Notes: generated from the sequence alone by a model not told the origin. 64,000 nucleotides of DNA from Nostoc sp. NIES-4103 (GCF_002368335.1 NZ_AP018288.1:7901051-7965050), one strand, 5' to 3'. Positions 42,551 through 51,675 are shown, counted from the first letter of the stretch. Numbers and translations: made by a program.

Positions 42551-43324
42551 ATGCGGGTAATCCGTCTTGAGGCACTACAAGACAACTACATATTCTTGTT
42601 GTACAACCAAGAACAAAATATTGCCGCTGTTGTCGATCCAGCCGAAGCCGAACCAGTATTAAAAAAACTTGCACAACTCAAAGCAGAGTTAGTCGCAATT
42701 TTGAACACGCACCATCACAACGACCACGTAGGTGGCAATCAGCAGTTAATGCAACATTTCCCGAAAGTGGTAGTTTATGGTGGAGTCGAGGATCGAGGTA
42801 GAATACCCGGACAGCAGGTATTTTTGCAACAAGGCGATCGCGTGGAGTTTGCTGACCAAATCGCGGAGGTTATTTTCGTACCCGGACATACCCGCGCTCA
42901 CATAGCTTACTACTTTCCTTCCACCACAACCGACGAACCAGGCAACTTATTCTGTGGCGATACCTTGTTTGCTGGTGGTTGCGGTCGGTTGTTTGAAGGT
43001 ACACCCAGCCAAATGGTAGATTCTCTTAGTAAACTGCGCTCTCTCCCAGATAATACTTATGTTTGGTGCGCCCACGAATACACCTTAAAGAATTTACAAT
43101 TTGCCTTGACTGTAGATAGTGACAACACCGACTTACAAAAGCGCTACGATGAAGTCAAAGTCCACCGCAGCCTAAAACAAGCCACCGTTCCCTCACTATT
43201 GGGAGTCGAAAAGCGCACCAACCCCTTCTTGCGTTGGGAACAACCATCATTACAATTATCTGCCAACAGCAGCGACCCAATACAAACATTTGCCCGTATC
43301 AGGGGAATGAAAGACAAGTTTTAG
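42551..43324 (+). CDS. gloB: Hydroxyacylglutathione hydrolase (glyoxalase II)
   Basis: Metallo-beta-lactamase-fold enzyme hydrolysing S-D-lactoylglutathione in methylglyoxal detoxification. The binuclear metal motif THHHNDHVGG is intact, followed by VPGHTRAHIAYYF, FCGDTLFAGGCGRLFEG and CAHEYTLKNLQFA. The C-terminal substrate domain ends with NPFLRWEQPSLQ. I use ATG 42551 because GGGAGG lies 8 bases upstream and the protein then starts MRVIRLEALQDNY as in other cyanobacterial GloB; a longer frame opens at 42506. Confidence 0.94.
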   Translation: MRVIRLEALQDNYIFLLYNQEQNIAAVVDPAEAEPVLKKLAQLKAELVAILNTHHHNDHVGGNQQLMQHFPKVVVYGGVEDRGRIPGQQVFLQQGDRVEFADQIAEVIFVPGHTRAHIAYYFPSTTTDEPGNLFCGDTLFAGGCGRLFEGTPSQMVDSLSKLRSLPDNTYVWCAHEYTLKNLQFALTVDSDNTDLQKRYDEVKVHRSLKQATVPSLLGVEKRTNPFLRWEQPSLQLSANSSDPIQTFARIRGMKDKF

Positions 43325-43466
43325 TCAGTTGTCATTTGTCATTTGTCAGTTGTCATTTGTCATTTGTCATTTGTCAGGAATTATTCTCTTAATCCCCCCA
43401 TCTCCCTCATCTCCCTCATCTCCCTCATCCCCCCATCTCCCCCATCTCCCCCATCTCCCCTGCTCT
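43325..43466. repeat. GTCATTTGT and CCCATCTCC tandem repeats
   Basis: Starts directly at the gloB stop with GTCATTTGTCAGTT units, followed by CCCTCATCT/CCCCCATCT units to 43465. The remaining 160 bases to rplI hold a GCGATCGC site and probably the rplI promoter; I see no gene. Confidence 0.85.
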
Positions 43467-43627
43467 AAAAATTTTCTGGCGGCTAACAGTTGCGATCGCC
43501 CCCTACCTTTCGCTAGGATCTGTAAGCTTTAGGGTACAAGCAAAGCTACTTGGGATACAGCTAGACATATGTAAGCTATCCTACTGAAACCTAAGTTAAT
43601 GAGATTTTACAGGAAAAACGAAAAACA

Positions 43628-44086
43628 ATGGCGAAACGCGTGCAGTTAGTTTTAAATCAGGATATCAGCAAGCTAGGCAAATTAGGCGACCTAGTAGAAG
43701 TAGCTCCTGGCTATGCTCGTAATTATTTGATTCCTCAGAAATTGGCAACTCATGCCACTCCCGGTATTCTCAAACAAGTAGAACGCCGCCGTGAGCAAGA
43801 GCGTCAAAGACAGTTAGAACTCAAGCAACAAGCTCTAGAACAAAAAGCAGCTTTAGAAAAAATTGGCAGCTTGAAAATTGCCAAGCAAGTTGGTGAAAAC
43901 GAAGCCATCTTTGGTACCGTCACCAATCAAGAAGTGGCAGATGCAATTCAAGCAGCCACCAATCAAGAAATTGATCGGCGTGGTATTACCATCCCCGATA
44001 TTGGCAAACTCGGTACTTATAAAGCCGACATTAAGCTGCATTCTGAAGTCACGGCCCAAATCGACATTGAGGTCGTTGCTAGCTAA
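43628..44086 (+). CDS. rplI: Ribosomal protein bL9
   Basis: Large-subunit protein that binds 23S rRNA through its N-terminal domain. The family signature GDLVEVAPGYARNYLIPQKLA is nearly all visible around residues 20-40, followed by a long charged linker helix (about residues 45-80) and the C-terminal domain (VTNQEVADAIQAATNQEIDR and LGTYKADIKLHSEVTAQIDIEV). The length of 152 residues is normal. It is followed, after 130 bases of tandem repeats, by dnaB, the usual cyanobacterial order rplI-dnaB. Confidence 0.97.
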   Translation: MAKRVQLVLNQDISKLGKLGDLVEVAPGYARNYLIPQKLATHATPGILKQVERRREQERQRQLELKQQALEQKAALEKIGSLKIAKQVGENEAIFGTVTNQEVADAIQAATNQEIDRRGITIPDIGKLGTYKADIKLHSEVTAQIDIEVVAS

Positions 44087-44218
44087 TTGCAGCATTAAGG
44101 GAGCAGGGGAGTAGGGGTGCAGGGAAGATAGGGAGATAGGGGGATGGAAAGCTAACAATAGTAATTCTAAACTCCTAACTCCTAACTCCTAACTCCTAAC
44201 TTCCAAATTAAATCACTT
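44087..44218. repeat. Tandem repeats between rplI and dnaB
   Basis: GGGGAGTAGGGGTGCAGGGA, GGGAGATAGGGGGATGG and CTCCTAACTCCTAACTCC units fill the spacer. ACTCCTA units end 15 bases before the dnaB start codon. Confidence 0.8.
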
Positions 44219-46861
44219 ATGGCTGAAGAACTAAGTTTTCAAGGTGATGCTAGCAAGATGCTACCACCCCAAAATATCGAGGCGGAAGAAGCGATTTTGG
44301 GGGGAATTTTACTAGATCCAGAAGCGATAGGTCGAGTTAGCGATCGCCTACTTCCAGAAGCTTTTTACATTAGCGCTCACAAAGAAATTTATCAAGCTGC
44401 GCTACGCCTCCATACTCAGGGTAAACCCACAGATTTACTCTCAGTTACTAGCTGGCTAGCTGACAACGATATCCTAGCCCGAATTGGCGGCAGAAATAAA
44501 TTAGCAACATTAGTAGACCGCACAGTTTCAGCTGTGAACATCGACGCTTTAGCAGGGTTGGTAATGGATAAATACCTGCGGCGACGGTTAATCAAAGCTG
44601 GGAATGAAATTGTGCATCTCGGTTACGAGACAGAATCTGAATTACCCAAAGTCTTAGATCAGGCAGAACAGAAAGTATTTAGTGTTACACAAGAGCGTCC
44701 CCAATCAGGTTTAGTTCACATTTCTGATACCCTAATTAATAATTTCCAAGAGATTGAGGATCGCAATCAAGGCATCGCTTTACCTGGTATCCCCTGCGGA
44801 TTTTATGACTTAGATGCCATGACCAGTGGCTTTCAGCGTTCTGATTTAATTATTGTCGCTGGCAGGCCTTCAATGGGAAAAACGGCCTTTTGCTTAAACC
44901 TGGCTCATAATATCGCTGCTGCTTATAAGTTACCAGTTGCTATTTTCAGTTTGGAAATGTCTAAAGAACAGCTGACGCAACGGTTATTAGCTAGCGAGGC
45001 ACAAATTGAAAGTGGTTATCTGCGGAGTGGTCGTCTCAGTCAAACACAGTGGGAACCTTTAAGCCGTGCTATTGGTATCCTCTCAGAAATGCCAATTTAT
45101 ATTGACGATACGCCAAATATTACGGTTACACAAATGCGTAGTCAGGCAAGGCGACTACAAGCAGAACAAGGAACCGAACTAGGATTGATTGTAATAGATT
45201 ACTTACAATTAATGGAAGGAGCAGGCGATAATCGCGTACAAGAATTGTCAAAAATTACGCGTCAACTTAAAGGTTTAGCCCGTGAATTATCTGTGCCAGT
45301 GATTGCTTTATCTCAGTTAAGCCGTGGTGTGGAAGCCAGAACCAACAAGCGCCCCATGTTGTCAGATTTGAGAGAATCAGGTTGTTTAACAGGTGATAGC
45401 CTAGTAACATTGGCAGATACTGGCTCTCAAGTTCCGATTCAGAAATTAGTAGGTAAATCTGGTTTTGCAGTTTGGGCGCTGAACGAAGTTACAATGCAGT
45501 TAGAAAAAGCAATTGTCACCAATGCTTTTTCCACCGGCATCAAACCCGTGTTCTCTTTAAAAACTCGTTTAGGGCGTAAGATTCGTGCAACTGGTAATCA
45601 CAAGTTTTTAACAATTCACGGCTGGCTACGACTTGATGAATTAGAAATTGGCTCCCGCATTGCCTTGCCAAGATATATACCTACTCCCTATGTGCAGACA
45701 ATGAGCAATGCCGAAATTGCTTTGCTGGGACACTTAATAGGAGATGGCTGTACTTTACCTCGGCATGTTATTCAGTACACCACCAAAGAGGAAGATTTAG
45801 CTAATCAAGTAGCATCATTAGCAACCGAAGCTTTTGGTAATTTGATTATTCCTCGTATCAATCGGGAGCGTGACTGGTATCAAGTTTATCTGACAGCGGG
45901 ATATCATTTAACACAAAATATCAGAAATCCCATAGCTGAATGGCTAGATTCTCTTGATATTTTTGGTTTGAGATCCTATGAAAAATTTATTCCCAATCAA
46001 ATTTTTGAGCAACCCCAAGAATCTATAGCTCTTTTCTTACGACATCTCTGGAGTACTGACGGTTGCATTAAATCTACTAAAGGTAAATGCTTTTATCCTG
46101 CTGTCTATTACACTTCCAGTAGTGAAAAATTAGCTAGAGATGTCCAGTCACTTTTAATGAAGCTTAATATTAATGCCAAGCTATCAGTAGTTTCCCAAGG
46201 AAGTAAAGGACGGGATCAATATCAAGTTTGGGTAACTGGTAAATATGATTTAGAGAAGTTTATTGAGACTATTGGTGCAGTAGGTAGTTATAAAAAGCAA
46301 GCTCTTAGAGAAATTGATAAATATATTCAAGTACGTTCTGCTAACACTAACAGAGATGTAATACCTCATGATATATGGAAATTATATGCTGTTCCATCAA
46401 TGCAGCAATACGAAATAACTATACGTCAAATGCAGTCTCTACTTGGTGTTGCTCACTGCGGTACAACACTTTATAAACAGAATGTAAGTCGAGAATTAGC
46501 TCTAAGATTGGCTATTGTTGTAAAATCTGATAAAATCAATGTCCTAGCCAAGAGTGATATTTATTGGGATGAAATCGTTTCTATCGAGTTTGATGGTGAA
46601 GAGGAAGTTTACGATTTAACAGTTTCTAATTTGCATAATTTTATTGCAAATAACATCATCGTTCATAATTCAATTGAACAAGATGCCGATCTAGTAATTA
46701 TGTTATACCGCGATGAATATTATAATCCCGACAGCCCCGATCGCGGCATTGCAGAAGCGATAGTAGCTAAACACCGCAACGGCCCCACAGGTGTCGTCAA
46801 ACTTTTGTTCGACCCGCAGTTTACAAAATTTAAGAATTTAGCTAGACCAGGTAATTATTAA
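44219..46861 (+). CDS. dnaB: Replicative DNA helicase DnaB containing an intein
   Basis: Ring helicase that unwinds DNA at the replication fork. The extein has the N-terminal NIEAEEAILGGILLD domain, Walker A VAGRPSMGKTAFCLN, SLEMSKEQLTQRLLASE and ALSQLSRGVEARTNKRPMLS. It is interrupted after SDLRESG by an in-frame intein of 429 residues (389-817), and resumes with SIEQDADLVIMLYRDEYY. After splicing it would be a 451-residue DnaB, the normal length. No frameshift is present in extein or intein. Helicase activity depends on splicing. Confidence 0.97.
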   Translation: MAEELSFQGDASKMLPPQNIEAEEAILGGILLDPEAIGRVSDRLLPEAFYISAHKEIYQAALRLHTQGKPTDLLSVTSWLADNDILARIGGRNKLATLVDRTVSAVNIDALAGLVMDKYLRRRLIKAGNEIVHLGYETESELPKVLDQAEQKVFSVTQERPQSGLVHISDTLINNFQEIEDRNQGIALPGIPCGFYDLDAMTSGFQRSDLIIVAGRPSMGKTAFCLNLAHNIAAAYKLPVAIFSLEMSKEQLTQRLLASEAQIESGYLRSGRLSQTQWEPLSRAIGILSEMPIYIDDTPNITVTQMRSQARRLQAEQGTELGLIVIDYLQLMEGAGDNRVQELSKITRQLKGLARELSVPVIALSQLSRGVEARTNKRPMLSDLRESGCLTGDSLVTLADTGSQVPIQKLVGKSGFAVWALNEVTMQLEKAIVTNAFSTGIKPVFSLKTRLGRKIRATGNHKFLTIHGWLRLDELEIGSRIALPRYIPTPYVQTMSNAEIALLGHLIGDGCTLPRHVIQYTTKEEDLANQVASLATEAFGNLIIPRINRERDWYQVYLTAGYHLTQNIRNPIAEWLDSLDIFGLRSYEKFIPNQIFEQPQESIALFLRHLWSTDGCIKSTKGKCFYPAVYYTSSSEKLARDVQSLLMKLNINAKLSVVSQGSKGRDQYQVWVTGKYDLEKFIETIGAVGSYKKQALREIDKYIQVRSANTNRDVIPHDIWKLYAVPSMQQYEITIRQMQSLLGVAHCGTTLYKQNVSRELALRLAIVVKSDKINVLAKSDIYWDEIVSIEFDGEEEVYDLTVSNLHNFIANNIIVHNSIEQDADLVIMLYRDEYYNPDSPDRGIAEAIVAKHRNGPTGVVKLLFDPQFTKFKNLARPGNY
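45383..46669 (+). mobile_element. DnaB intein with LAGLIDADG homing endonuclease
   Basis: The intein starts with Cys389 (CLTGDSLVTLADTG) and ends with His-Asn (NNIIVHN), followed by Ser818 of the extein, a standard class 1 splice junction. Block B ATGNHKFLTIHGWLRL has the conserved Thr/Asn-x-x-His. Two LAGLIDADG-type motifs are visible, LLGHLIGDGCT and FLRHLWSTDGCIK, about 120 residues apart, so the homing domain appears intact. The insertion site equals that of the Synechocystis DnaB intein, from which mini-inteins have lost the endonuclease. Confidence 0.95.
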
Positions 46862-47036
46862 AATTGGGAATAGGGAATTGGGAATAGGGAATAGGGTATT
46901 GGGTATTGGGTATTGGGTATTGCTTCCTCATCCCCCTCATCCCCCTCATCCCCCTCATCTCCCTCATCTCCCCATCCCCCTATCTCCCCAGTACCCAGTC
47001 CCCAGTCCCCAGTCCCTATTCCCTATTCCCTATTTT
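46862..47036. repeat. Paired G-rich and C-rich tandem repeats after dnaB
   Basis: Left: GGGAATA, GGGTATT heptamers (46864-46921). Right: CCCCTCATC units (46925-46970) and CCCCAGT/CCCTATT heptamers (46985-47032). The two outer arms are complementary and could form a long hairpin acting as a shared terminator for dnaB and the convergent FKBP gene. Confidence 0.85.
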
Positions 47037-47555
47037 CTACTTCGTCCCTAATAATTCGACATCAAAAATTAGGGTAGCGTTGGGTGGAATTACACCACCA
47101 GCACCACTGCGACCATAACCTAACTCTGGTGGGATGATTAACTCACGACGGCCGCCTACCTTCATAGTGCCGACTCCTTCGTCCCAACCTTTGATTACTT
47201 GTCCGACACCGATTTTAAACTGGAAAGGTTGACCGCGATCGCGGGAACTATCAAACTTTTTACCATCTACCAAAGTGCCGGTGTAGTGAACAGTTACCGT
47301 TTGTCCAGTTTTAGGGGTCTCCCCTGTTCCCTCCTCTAAGTCTTTGTATTGCAGTCCAGAGGGGGTAGTTACCACATTGGCGTCAGACATAGGCTTGCTC
47401 GCAATTAAGGTTTTGTTTTCAGTAACATTGGTGGATTCTGGTGTAGCTTCAGTGACATTAGCAGCGATAGCATCCTGTTTACTGCCAACTTGTGCGAATA
47501 CTAAAACTAAAACACACACCAGCATGAAACCCACGCTGAGTAAAATCGTTTTCAA
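47037..47555 (-). CDS. FKBP-type peptidyl-prolyl cis-trans isomerase, exported
   Basis: The N-terminus is a signal peptide or anchor (LLSVGFMLVCVLVLVFAQVG), followed by a linker of about 45 Thr/Asn-rich residues. The catalytic FKBP domain spans about residues 62-172: GTGETPKTGQTVTVHYTGTL, KKFDSSRDRGQPFQFKIGVG, VIKGWDEGVGTMKVGGRREL, IPPELGYG and IPPNATLIFDVELL. The active-site residues (Tyr, Phe, Asp, Trp, Tyr) are all present. It probably assists folding in the periplasm or thylakoid lumen. The last 15 bases abut the tandem repeat array. Confidence 0.93.
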   Translation of the reverse strand: MKTILLSVGFMLVCVLVLVFAQVGSKQDAIAANVTEATPESTNVTENKTLIASKPMSDANVVTTPSGLQYKDLEEGTGETPKTGQTVTVHYTGTLVDGKKFDSSRDRGQPFQFKIGVGQVIKGWDEGVGTMKVGGRRELIIPPELGYGRSGAGGVIPPNATLIFDVELLGTK

Positions 47556-47633
47556 AATCAGTCCTCCCTACTGAGGTAATCTGACAATAAGAATACCAAC
47601 AGGACACAATTAGTTTAAATCAGAAAGGACATG

Positions 47634-47957
47634 CTAACGCCAAAGCTTATTTTCCAAATCACGCACTTGACGCTCTAAACGGTCAATTCTACCCCGCAGT
47701 TCATCCACCTCAGACTGACGGGCCACACCCAAATCCTGCATCATGTTTCGCATTTGCCTTTGCATTTGGACTTCCCAATTTCCTTGCTCAGATTTTAACT
47801 GCTGTACAACATCATCCATCACTGCCTTAGCTTGCTCAGGATTCAGCTTACCGTCCTTGACCAATTCATCGCTAACTTCTCGCAGTTTTTCTGCTACCAA
47901 AGACGTTGTGCCAATACCAAGTATCATTAGCTGCTGCAACCAGTTGTTGCTGTCCAT
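47634..47957 (-). CDS. Phasin-like small helical protein
   Basis: 107 residues, almost all helical. An amphipathic start (NNWLQQLMILGIGTTSLVAE) is followed by LVKDGKLNPEQAKAVMDDVV and a C-terminal coiled coil DELRGRIDRLERQVRDLENK. Cyanobacterial proteins of this type are annotated as phasin-family, which coat polyhydroxyalkanoate granules, but the match is on general helical character. No PHA synthase gene is in the window. It shares strand with the FKBP gene 79 bases downstream. Confidence 0.6.
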   Translation of the reverse strand: MDSNNWLQQLMILGIGTTSLVAEKLREVSDELVKDGKLNPEQAKAVMDDVVQQLKSEQGNWEVQMQRQMRNMMQDLGVARQSEVDELRGRIDRLERQVRDLENKLWR

Positions 47958-48153
47958 ACTCCCGACCTCTTCATTTTTTCAAACCAGCCGACCCTTGCTC
48001 TTGAATGTGTGCAATCAAGCTATGCTGGAAGCCTTGTTATTCTAGCCTACACCTCTATTTTGGCAAATTGCCAAACCCTCAGAATCAAAGAGTGTGGTTG
48101 AATTCCAGAATCTTATTGTTCATACTAAGTCGTGTTGACAAATGGGGAAGTCA

Positions 48154-48262
48154 CATCCCCCTCATCCTCCTCATCCCCCTCATCCTCCTCATCCCCCTCA
48201 TCCTCCTCATCCCCCTCATCCCCCTCATCCCCCTCATCCTCCTCATCCCCCTCATCTTCCCC
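48154..48262. repeat. CCCCCTCATCCTCCTCATC tandem array
   Basis: Perfect alternation of CATCCTCCT and CATCCCCCT 9-mers over about 100 bases. A frame through it would translate as (PLILLIPLI)n and is not a gene. Confidence 0.9.
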
Positions 48263-48328
48263 AGTGAATACAACTCGGTATCACGAATGATTTAGGATTG
48301 CTATGGAGGCTCAAGTTAAAAACAGACT

Positions 48329-48904
48329 ATGACACCTGAAGAAATTACGGTTACGCTCAGAGAATTGTTTAGTGCAGATCCTGTGCAAGCGATCGCTCCT
48401 AGCTCATGGCAAGTAGACACTGATAATTTTCGGCTGTTAGTACTGCTTGCGGATGATCATTCTTGGCTAAGAATTTTACTACCGATCATGCCAATTCAAC
48501 AAGCCCAACAATTTTTAGCCGAGTTTTTAGAAGCCAACTTTGATGAAACTCAGGAAGTACGCTACGCTTTGTATGAAAACGTAGTTTGGGGAGTATTTCA
48601 GCATAATAATAACACTTTGGTCAAGGCAGATTTAGAAAGCGCGATCGCCAGACTTGTATCTCTACATGAGGCTGGTTTAGATAATGTCTTCAATCGACTA
48701 ATTGAAAATCGTATCCGGCAAATTGTCCTAGCCGCAAAACAGCAAGGACAAACCCTAGAGACTACTATGCAAAACCTAGAACGCTATTATGCAGAAGGAT
48801 TGATGGGTGAGCTCAACCAAACTTCGCAAGATAGAGAAGAAGTGCTAGCAGCTTGGCGACGACAATTAGAACGAATGTGGAATCAAATAGATTTGAATCG
48901 CTAA
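48329..48904 (+). CDS. Conserved cyanobacterial protein of unknown function
   Basis: A soluble 191-residue protein. The N-terminal half forms alternating strands (FRLLVLLADDHSWLRILLPI, RYALYENVVWGVFQHNN), the C-terminal half is helical (DLESAIARLVSLHEAGLD, then VLAAWRRQLERMWNQIDLNR). The pattern is reminiscent of small chaperone-like or YbjN-like folds, but I recognise no named family. It begins MTPEEITVTLRELF and stands alone, 424 bases from the next gene. The coding call rests on length, composition and a HIP1 site in frame. Confidence 0.6.
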   Translation: MTPEEITVTLRELFSADPVQAIAPSSWQVDTDNFRLLVLLADDHSWLRILLPIMPIQQAQQFLAEFLEANFDETQEVRYALYENVVWGVFQHNNNTLVKADLESAIARLVSLHEAGLDNVFNRLIENRIRQIVLAAKQQGQTLETTMQNLERYYAEGLMGELNQTSQDREEVLAAWRRQLERMWNQIDLNR

Positions 48905-49260
48905 GTAAGAAGTAGGAGTTAGTTGTTAGTGGTCAGTTGTCAGAAGTTCTCCCCTGCTCTCCATCTCCCCTGCTCCCCTGCTCCCCTGCTCTTTACTCAG
49001 CACTTTCAAAAATTATGTCTACCTAATTAATATGTAAGTAAGCGAGTGAAAATAAACATAACTGTGTTACGAAACGTAAATATGCTTAAAATCCTTACTA
49101 CTGACAACTAACAACTGACCCTTACGGGTGACGCTCGCACGCTCGCTAACGCTGCGAAGATCGCCAGTTACTCATGGGGGAGACCCCCAAGACCGTACTG
49201 GCTCACAACTGACGACCTTCACTAGTTAACTTTATTTGTACCGACCTACTTATATGCATT
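48905..49260. repeat. Repeat-rich intergenic region
   Basis: Contains GTTAGTTGTTAGTGGTCAG units (48915-48945), CTCCCCTGCTC units (48953-48992), CTACTGACAACTAACAACTG (49098-49120) and the palindromic GCCAGT...ACTGGC element at 49162-49206, which is the reverse of 17135-17180. The last 50 bases are probably the promoter of the DUF2358 gene. Confidence 0.75.
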
Positions 49261-49638
49261 ATGGATATTATTGAAATCCTCAAAGAGGACTATCAAAGAT
49301 TTCCCATTAATCAAACGTACAGTATTTACGCTCCAGACGTTTATTTTCAAGACCCGCTAAATAAATTTCGTGGCGTTGAACGTTATAAGCAAATGATTAA
49401 TTTCATCCAAACTTTCTTTATAAATCCCAAAATGGATTTGCACGATATTCAACGCTTGCAAGACAAAATTAAAACCGAGTGGACACTCAGTTGGAATACG
49501 CCCTTACCTTGGAAACCACGTATTTCTATTTCTGGCTGGAGTGAATTAAGTCTTAACTCTGATAATTTGATTTTCTCCCATATCGATTATTGGAACTGTT
49601 CACGCCTAGATGTCTTGAAACAGCATTTCTTTTCTTGA
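49261..49638 (+). CDS. DUF2358-family protein (SnoaL/NTF2-like fold)
   Basis: A soluble 125-residue protein. DIIEILKEDYQRFPINQTY, YAPDVYFQDPLNKFRGVERY and the later strand-rich KTEWTLSWNTPLPWKPRI, ISISGWSELSL are the pattern of DUF2358, an NTF2-like cone fold found in cyanobacteria and plastids. The pocket residues are not assigned to any reaction. The start ATG directly follows a stretch without a clear ribosome site. It stands alone. Confidence 0.75.
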   Translation: MDIIEILKEDYQRFPINQTYSIYAPDVYFQDPLNKFRGVERYKQMINFIQTFFINPKMDLHDIQRLQDKIKTEWTLSWNTPLPWKPRISISGWSELSLNSDNLIFSHIDYWNCSRLDVLKQHFFS

Positions 49639-49706
49639 AACAATCGTTCATAAAGAACTTACAAAAAATAAATATCCCATTGCCTTAAAAAAAATTGCGA
49701 TTCTAG

Positions 49707-49943
49707 TTATTTATCTTCTAAAATTTGAATTTTCAGACTTGTGTCAACTTTGTTTTGCTTTACTTGATTAACACATCGCAACCATTCATACCAAACGGCG
49801 GGATCAGCAGTTTCGCCATCTCCCACAGTACTCATATCACCAAGTAAACCCCCCAAATCATCTGATTGTGTTCTGTCATAGACAGAGGCTAGATATGCAT
49901 ACATAGCGGCATATGCCTCTTTTTCAGTTAAGTTAATAGTCAT
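49707..49943 (-). CDS. Small acidic protein of unknown function
   Basis: 78 residues. The N-terminal helix TEKEAYAAMYAYLASVYDR and the following DDLGGLLGDMSTVGDGETAD-PAVWYEWLRCV form a pattern I have seen in small hypothetical proteins of several phyla. No function can be given. No membrane segment or signal peptide is visible. It has a plausible start and faces the DUF2358 gene convergently across about 70 bases. Confidence 0.6.
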   Translation of the reverse strand: MTINLTEKEAYAAMYAYLASVYDRTQSDDLGGLLGDMSTVGDGETADPAVWYEWLRCVNQVKQNKVDTSLKIQILEDK

Positions 49944-50131
49944 GGTGTACCGTTGCGTCTAGACATGTTGTATAGAAAAGTAAATATAGATTTGACCCAA
50001 AATCCAAAATGTAAAATCTCAAATCTTATCAGCGATCGCAATAGTCAGAAACCTTATTTTTGGTCAGTTGTATTGATATAAGCTAAATTGTAAATAAATA
50101 TAAATAATTCTCAGACAGGACAAAATTATCC

Positions 50132-51319
50132 ATGCGTGTAATATTAATGACAGGCAAAGGTGGCGTAGGGAAGACATCAGTTGCAGCAGCAACTGGACTT
50201 CGCTGTGCGGAACTAGGCTATCGTACACTGGTTTTAAGTACAGACCCTGCTCACTCCCTAGCAGATAGTTTTGACCTGGAAATGGGACACGCACCGCGAG
50301 AAATTCGACCAAATTTGTGGGGTGCAGAACTAGATGCGCTACAAGAACTAGAAGGAAACTGGGGTGCTGTGAAGCGCTACATTACTCAAGTTTTACAGGC
50401 TAGGGGTTTAGAAGGAGTCCAGGCGGAAGAATTAGCCATCTTACCAGGTATGGATGAGATTTTTGGCTTGGTAAGGATGAAACGCCACTACGATGAAGGC
50501 GAGTTTGATGTGTTAATTATTGACTCAGCCCCCACAGGTACAGCACTGCGCCTGTTGAGTTTACCTGAAGTTGGTGGCTGGTATATGCGCCGTTTCTACA
50601 AACCGTTTCAAAGTATTTCGGTGGCGCTGAGACCTCTGGTTGAACCTATTTTTAAACCCATCGCTGGGTTTTCTTTGCCAGATAAGGAAGTGATGGATGC
50701 ACCTTACGAATTTTATGAACAAATTGAAGCTCTAGAAAAGGTATTAACAGATAATACTCAAACTTCTGTACGCCTTGTCACTAATCCCGAAAAGATGGTG
50801 ATTAAAGAGTCTTTACGCGCTCATGCTTATCTGAGTTTGTATAACGTTGCCACAGATTTAGTAATAGCTAATCGTATCATTCCCAGCGAAGTCCAAGACC
50901 CATTTTTCCAGCGTTGGAAGGAAAACCAACAGCAATATCGTCAGGAAATTCATGATAATTTTCTGCCTCTGCCTGTGAAGGAAGTTCCGCTGTTTTCTGA
51001 AGAAATGTGCGGTTTAGCTGCATTAGAAAGGTTGAAAGAAACTCTCTACAAGGATGAAGACCCAACTCAAGTTTATTATAAGGAAACAACTGTCAGAGTC
51101 GTACAAGAACAAAATCAATATAGTTTAGAACTTTACTTACCTGGCATTCCCAAAACTCAAATTCAATTGAATAAATATGGTGACGAATTAAATATTACCA
51201 TTGGGAATCACCGCCGCAATTTAGTTTTACCCCAAGCATTAGCAGCATTGCAACCTTCAGGAGCAAAAATGGAAGATGACTATTTGAAAATCCGTTTTGC
51301 TGACAATGTAAGAGTTTAA
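50132..51319 (+). CDS. ArsA/Get3-family ATPase with HSP20-like C-terminus
   Basis: A P-loop ATPase with the deviant Walker A GKGGVGKTS (residues 8-16), STDPAHSLADSF (switch I), DSAPTGTALRLLSLPE (switch II) and an A-loop-type VTNPEKMVIKES. The last ~85 residues form an alpha-crystallin-like beta sandwich (YSLELYLPGIPKTQIQLN, DELNITIGNHRRNLVLP), as in the ArsA_HSP20 domain. Eukaryotic Get3 targets tail-anchored proteins and ArsA drives arsenite export. Cyanobacterial homologues lack a set role; with no ars genes here, a chaperone or targeting role is more likely. Single gene. Confidence 0.88.
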   Translation: MRVILMTGKGGVGKTSVAAATGLRCAELGYRTLVLSTDPAHSLADSFDLEMGHAPREIRPNLWGAELDALQELEGNWGAVKRYITQVLQARGLEGVQAEELAILPGMDEIFGLVRMKRHYDEGEFDVLIIDSAPTGTALRLLSLPEVGGWYMRRFYKPFQSISVALRPLVEPIFKPIAGFSLPDKEVMDAPYEFYEQIEALEKVLTDNTQTSVRLVTNPEKMVIKESLRAHAYLSLYNVATDLVIANRIIPSEVQDPFFQRWKENQQQYRQEIHDNFLPLPVKEVPLFSEEMCGLAALERLKETLYKDEDPTQVYYKETTVRVVQEQNQYSLELYLPGIPKTQIQLNKYGDELNITIGNHRRNLVLPQALAALQPSGAKMEDDYLKIRFADNVRV

Positions 51320-51347
51320 TTCTGCTGATTGGGAAACGCACAAATAT

Positions 51348-51383
51348 TTCAAAGCTAAAAGCAAATTTTATTTTAGCTTTGAA
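51348..51383 (+). terminator. Terminator-like hairpin after the ArsA/Get3 gene
   Basis: TTCAAAGCTAAAA (51348-51360) and TTTTAGCTTTGAA (51371-51383) form a perfect 13-bp stem with a 10-base loop, 28 bases after the stop codon. There is no long T-run downstream of the stem, but the right arm itself begins TTTT. Confidence 0.6.
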
Positions 51384-51450
51384 AGATGCGATAATTAGGT
51401 AGTTGTAATACAGTTTTTTGCTGAACATGCACCTATAAAACTGCACAGTG

Positions 51451-51476
51451 TAGGGGCAATTCATGAATTGCTCCTA
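51451..51476. repeat. GCAATTCATGAATTGC palindrome
   Basis: TAGGGGCAATTCA with TGAATTGCTCCTA; one G-T mismatch otherwise perfect. The family member at 29461-29492 shares the 16-base core. The remainder of the spacer (51477-51675) is AT-rich without gene. Confidence 0.8.
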
Positions 51477-51675
51477 TGGAAATAAAGTGCAAATCACTAT
51501 GAACGACAATTAGTTATTAGTTGAGTTATAAACTTTTATAAATAAAAATAAATTTTCTTGTCAGTACTTTGCCGTAGTAATACTGACGACAAATCAATTA
51601 ATTAAATTTAAAAATGTTTTTAGAATTCTGCATATGTAGATATTGATTTTTTTGAAAACAATTTAATTAAAAGCA

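Noticed and set aside
43329..43532. An open frame after gloB
   Set aside because: It is a translation of GTCATTTGT and CCCATCTCC repeats.
48005..48295. An open frame ending in Ile/Leu/Pro repeats
   Set aside because: It consists mainly of the CATCCCCCT tandem array.
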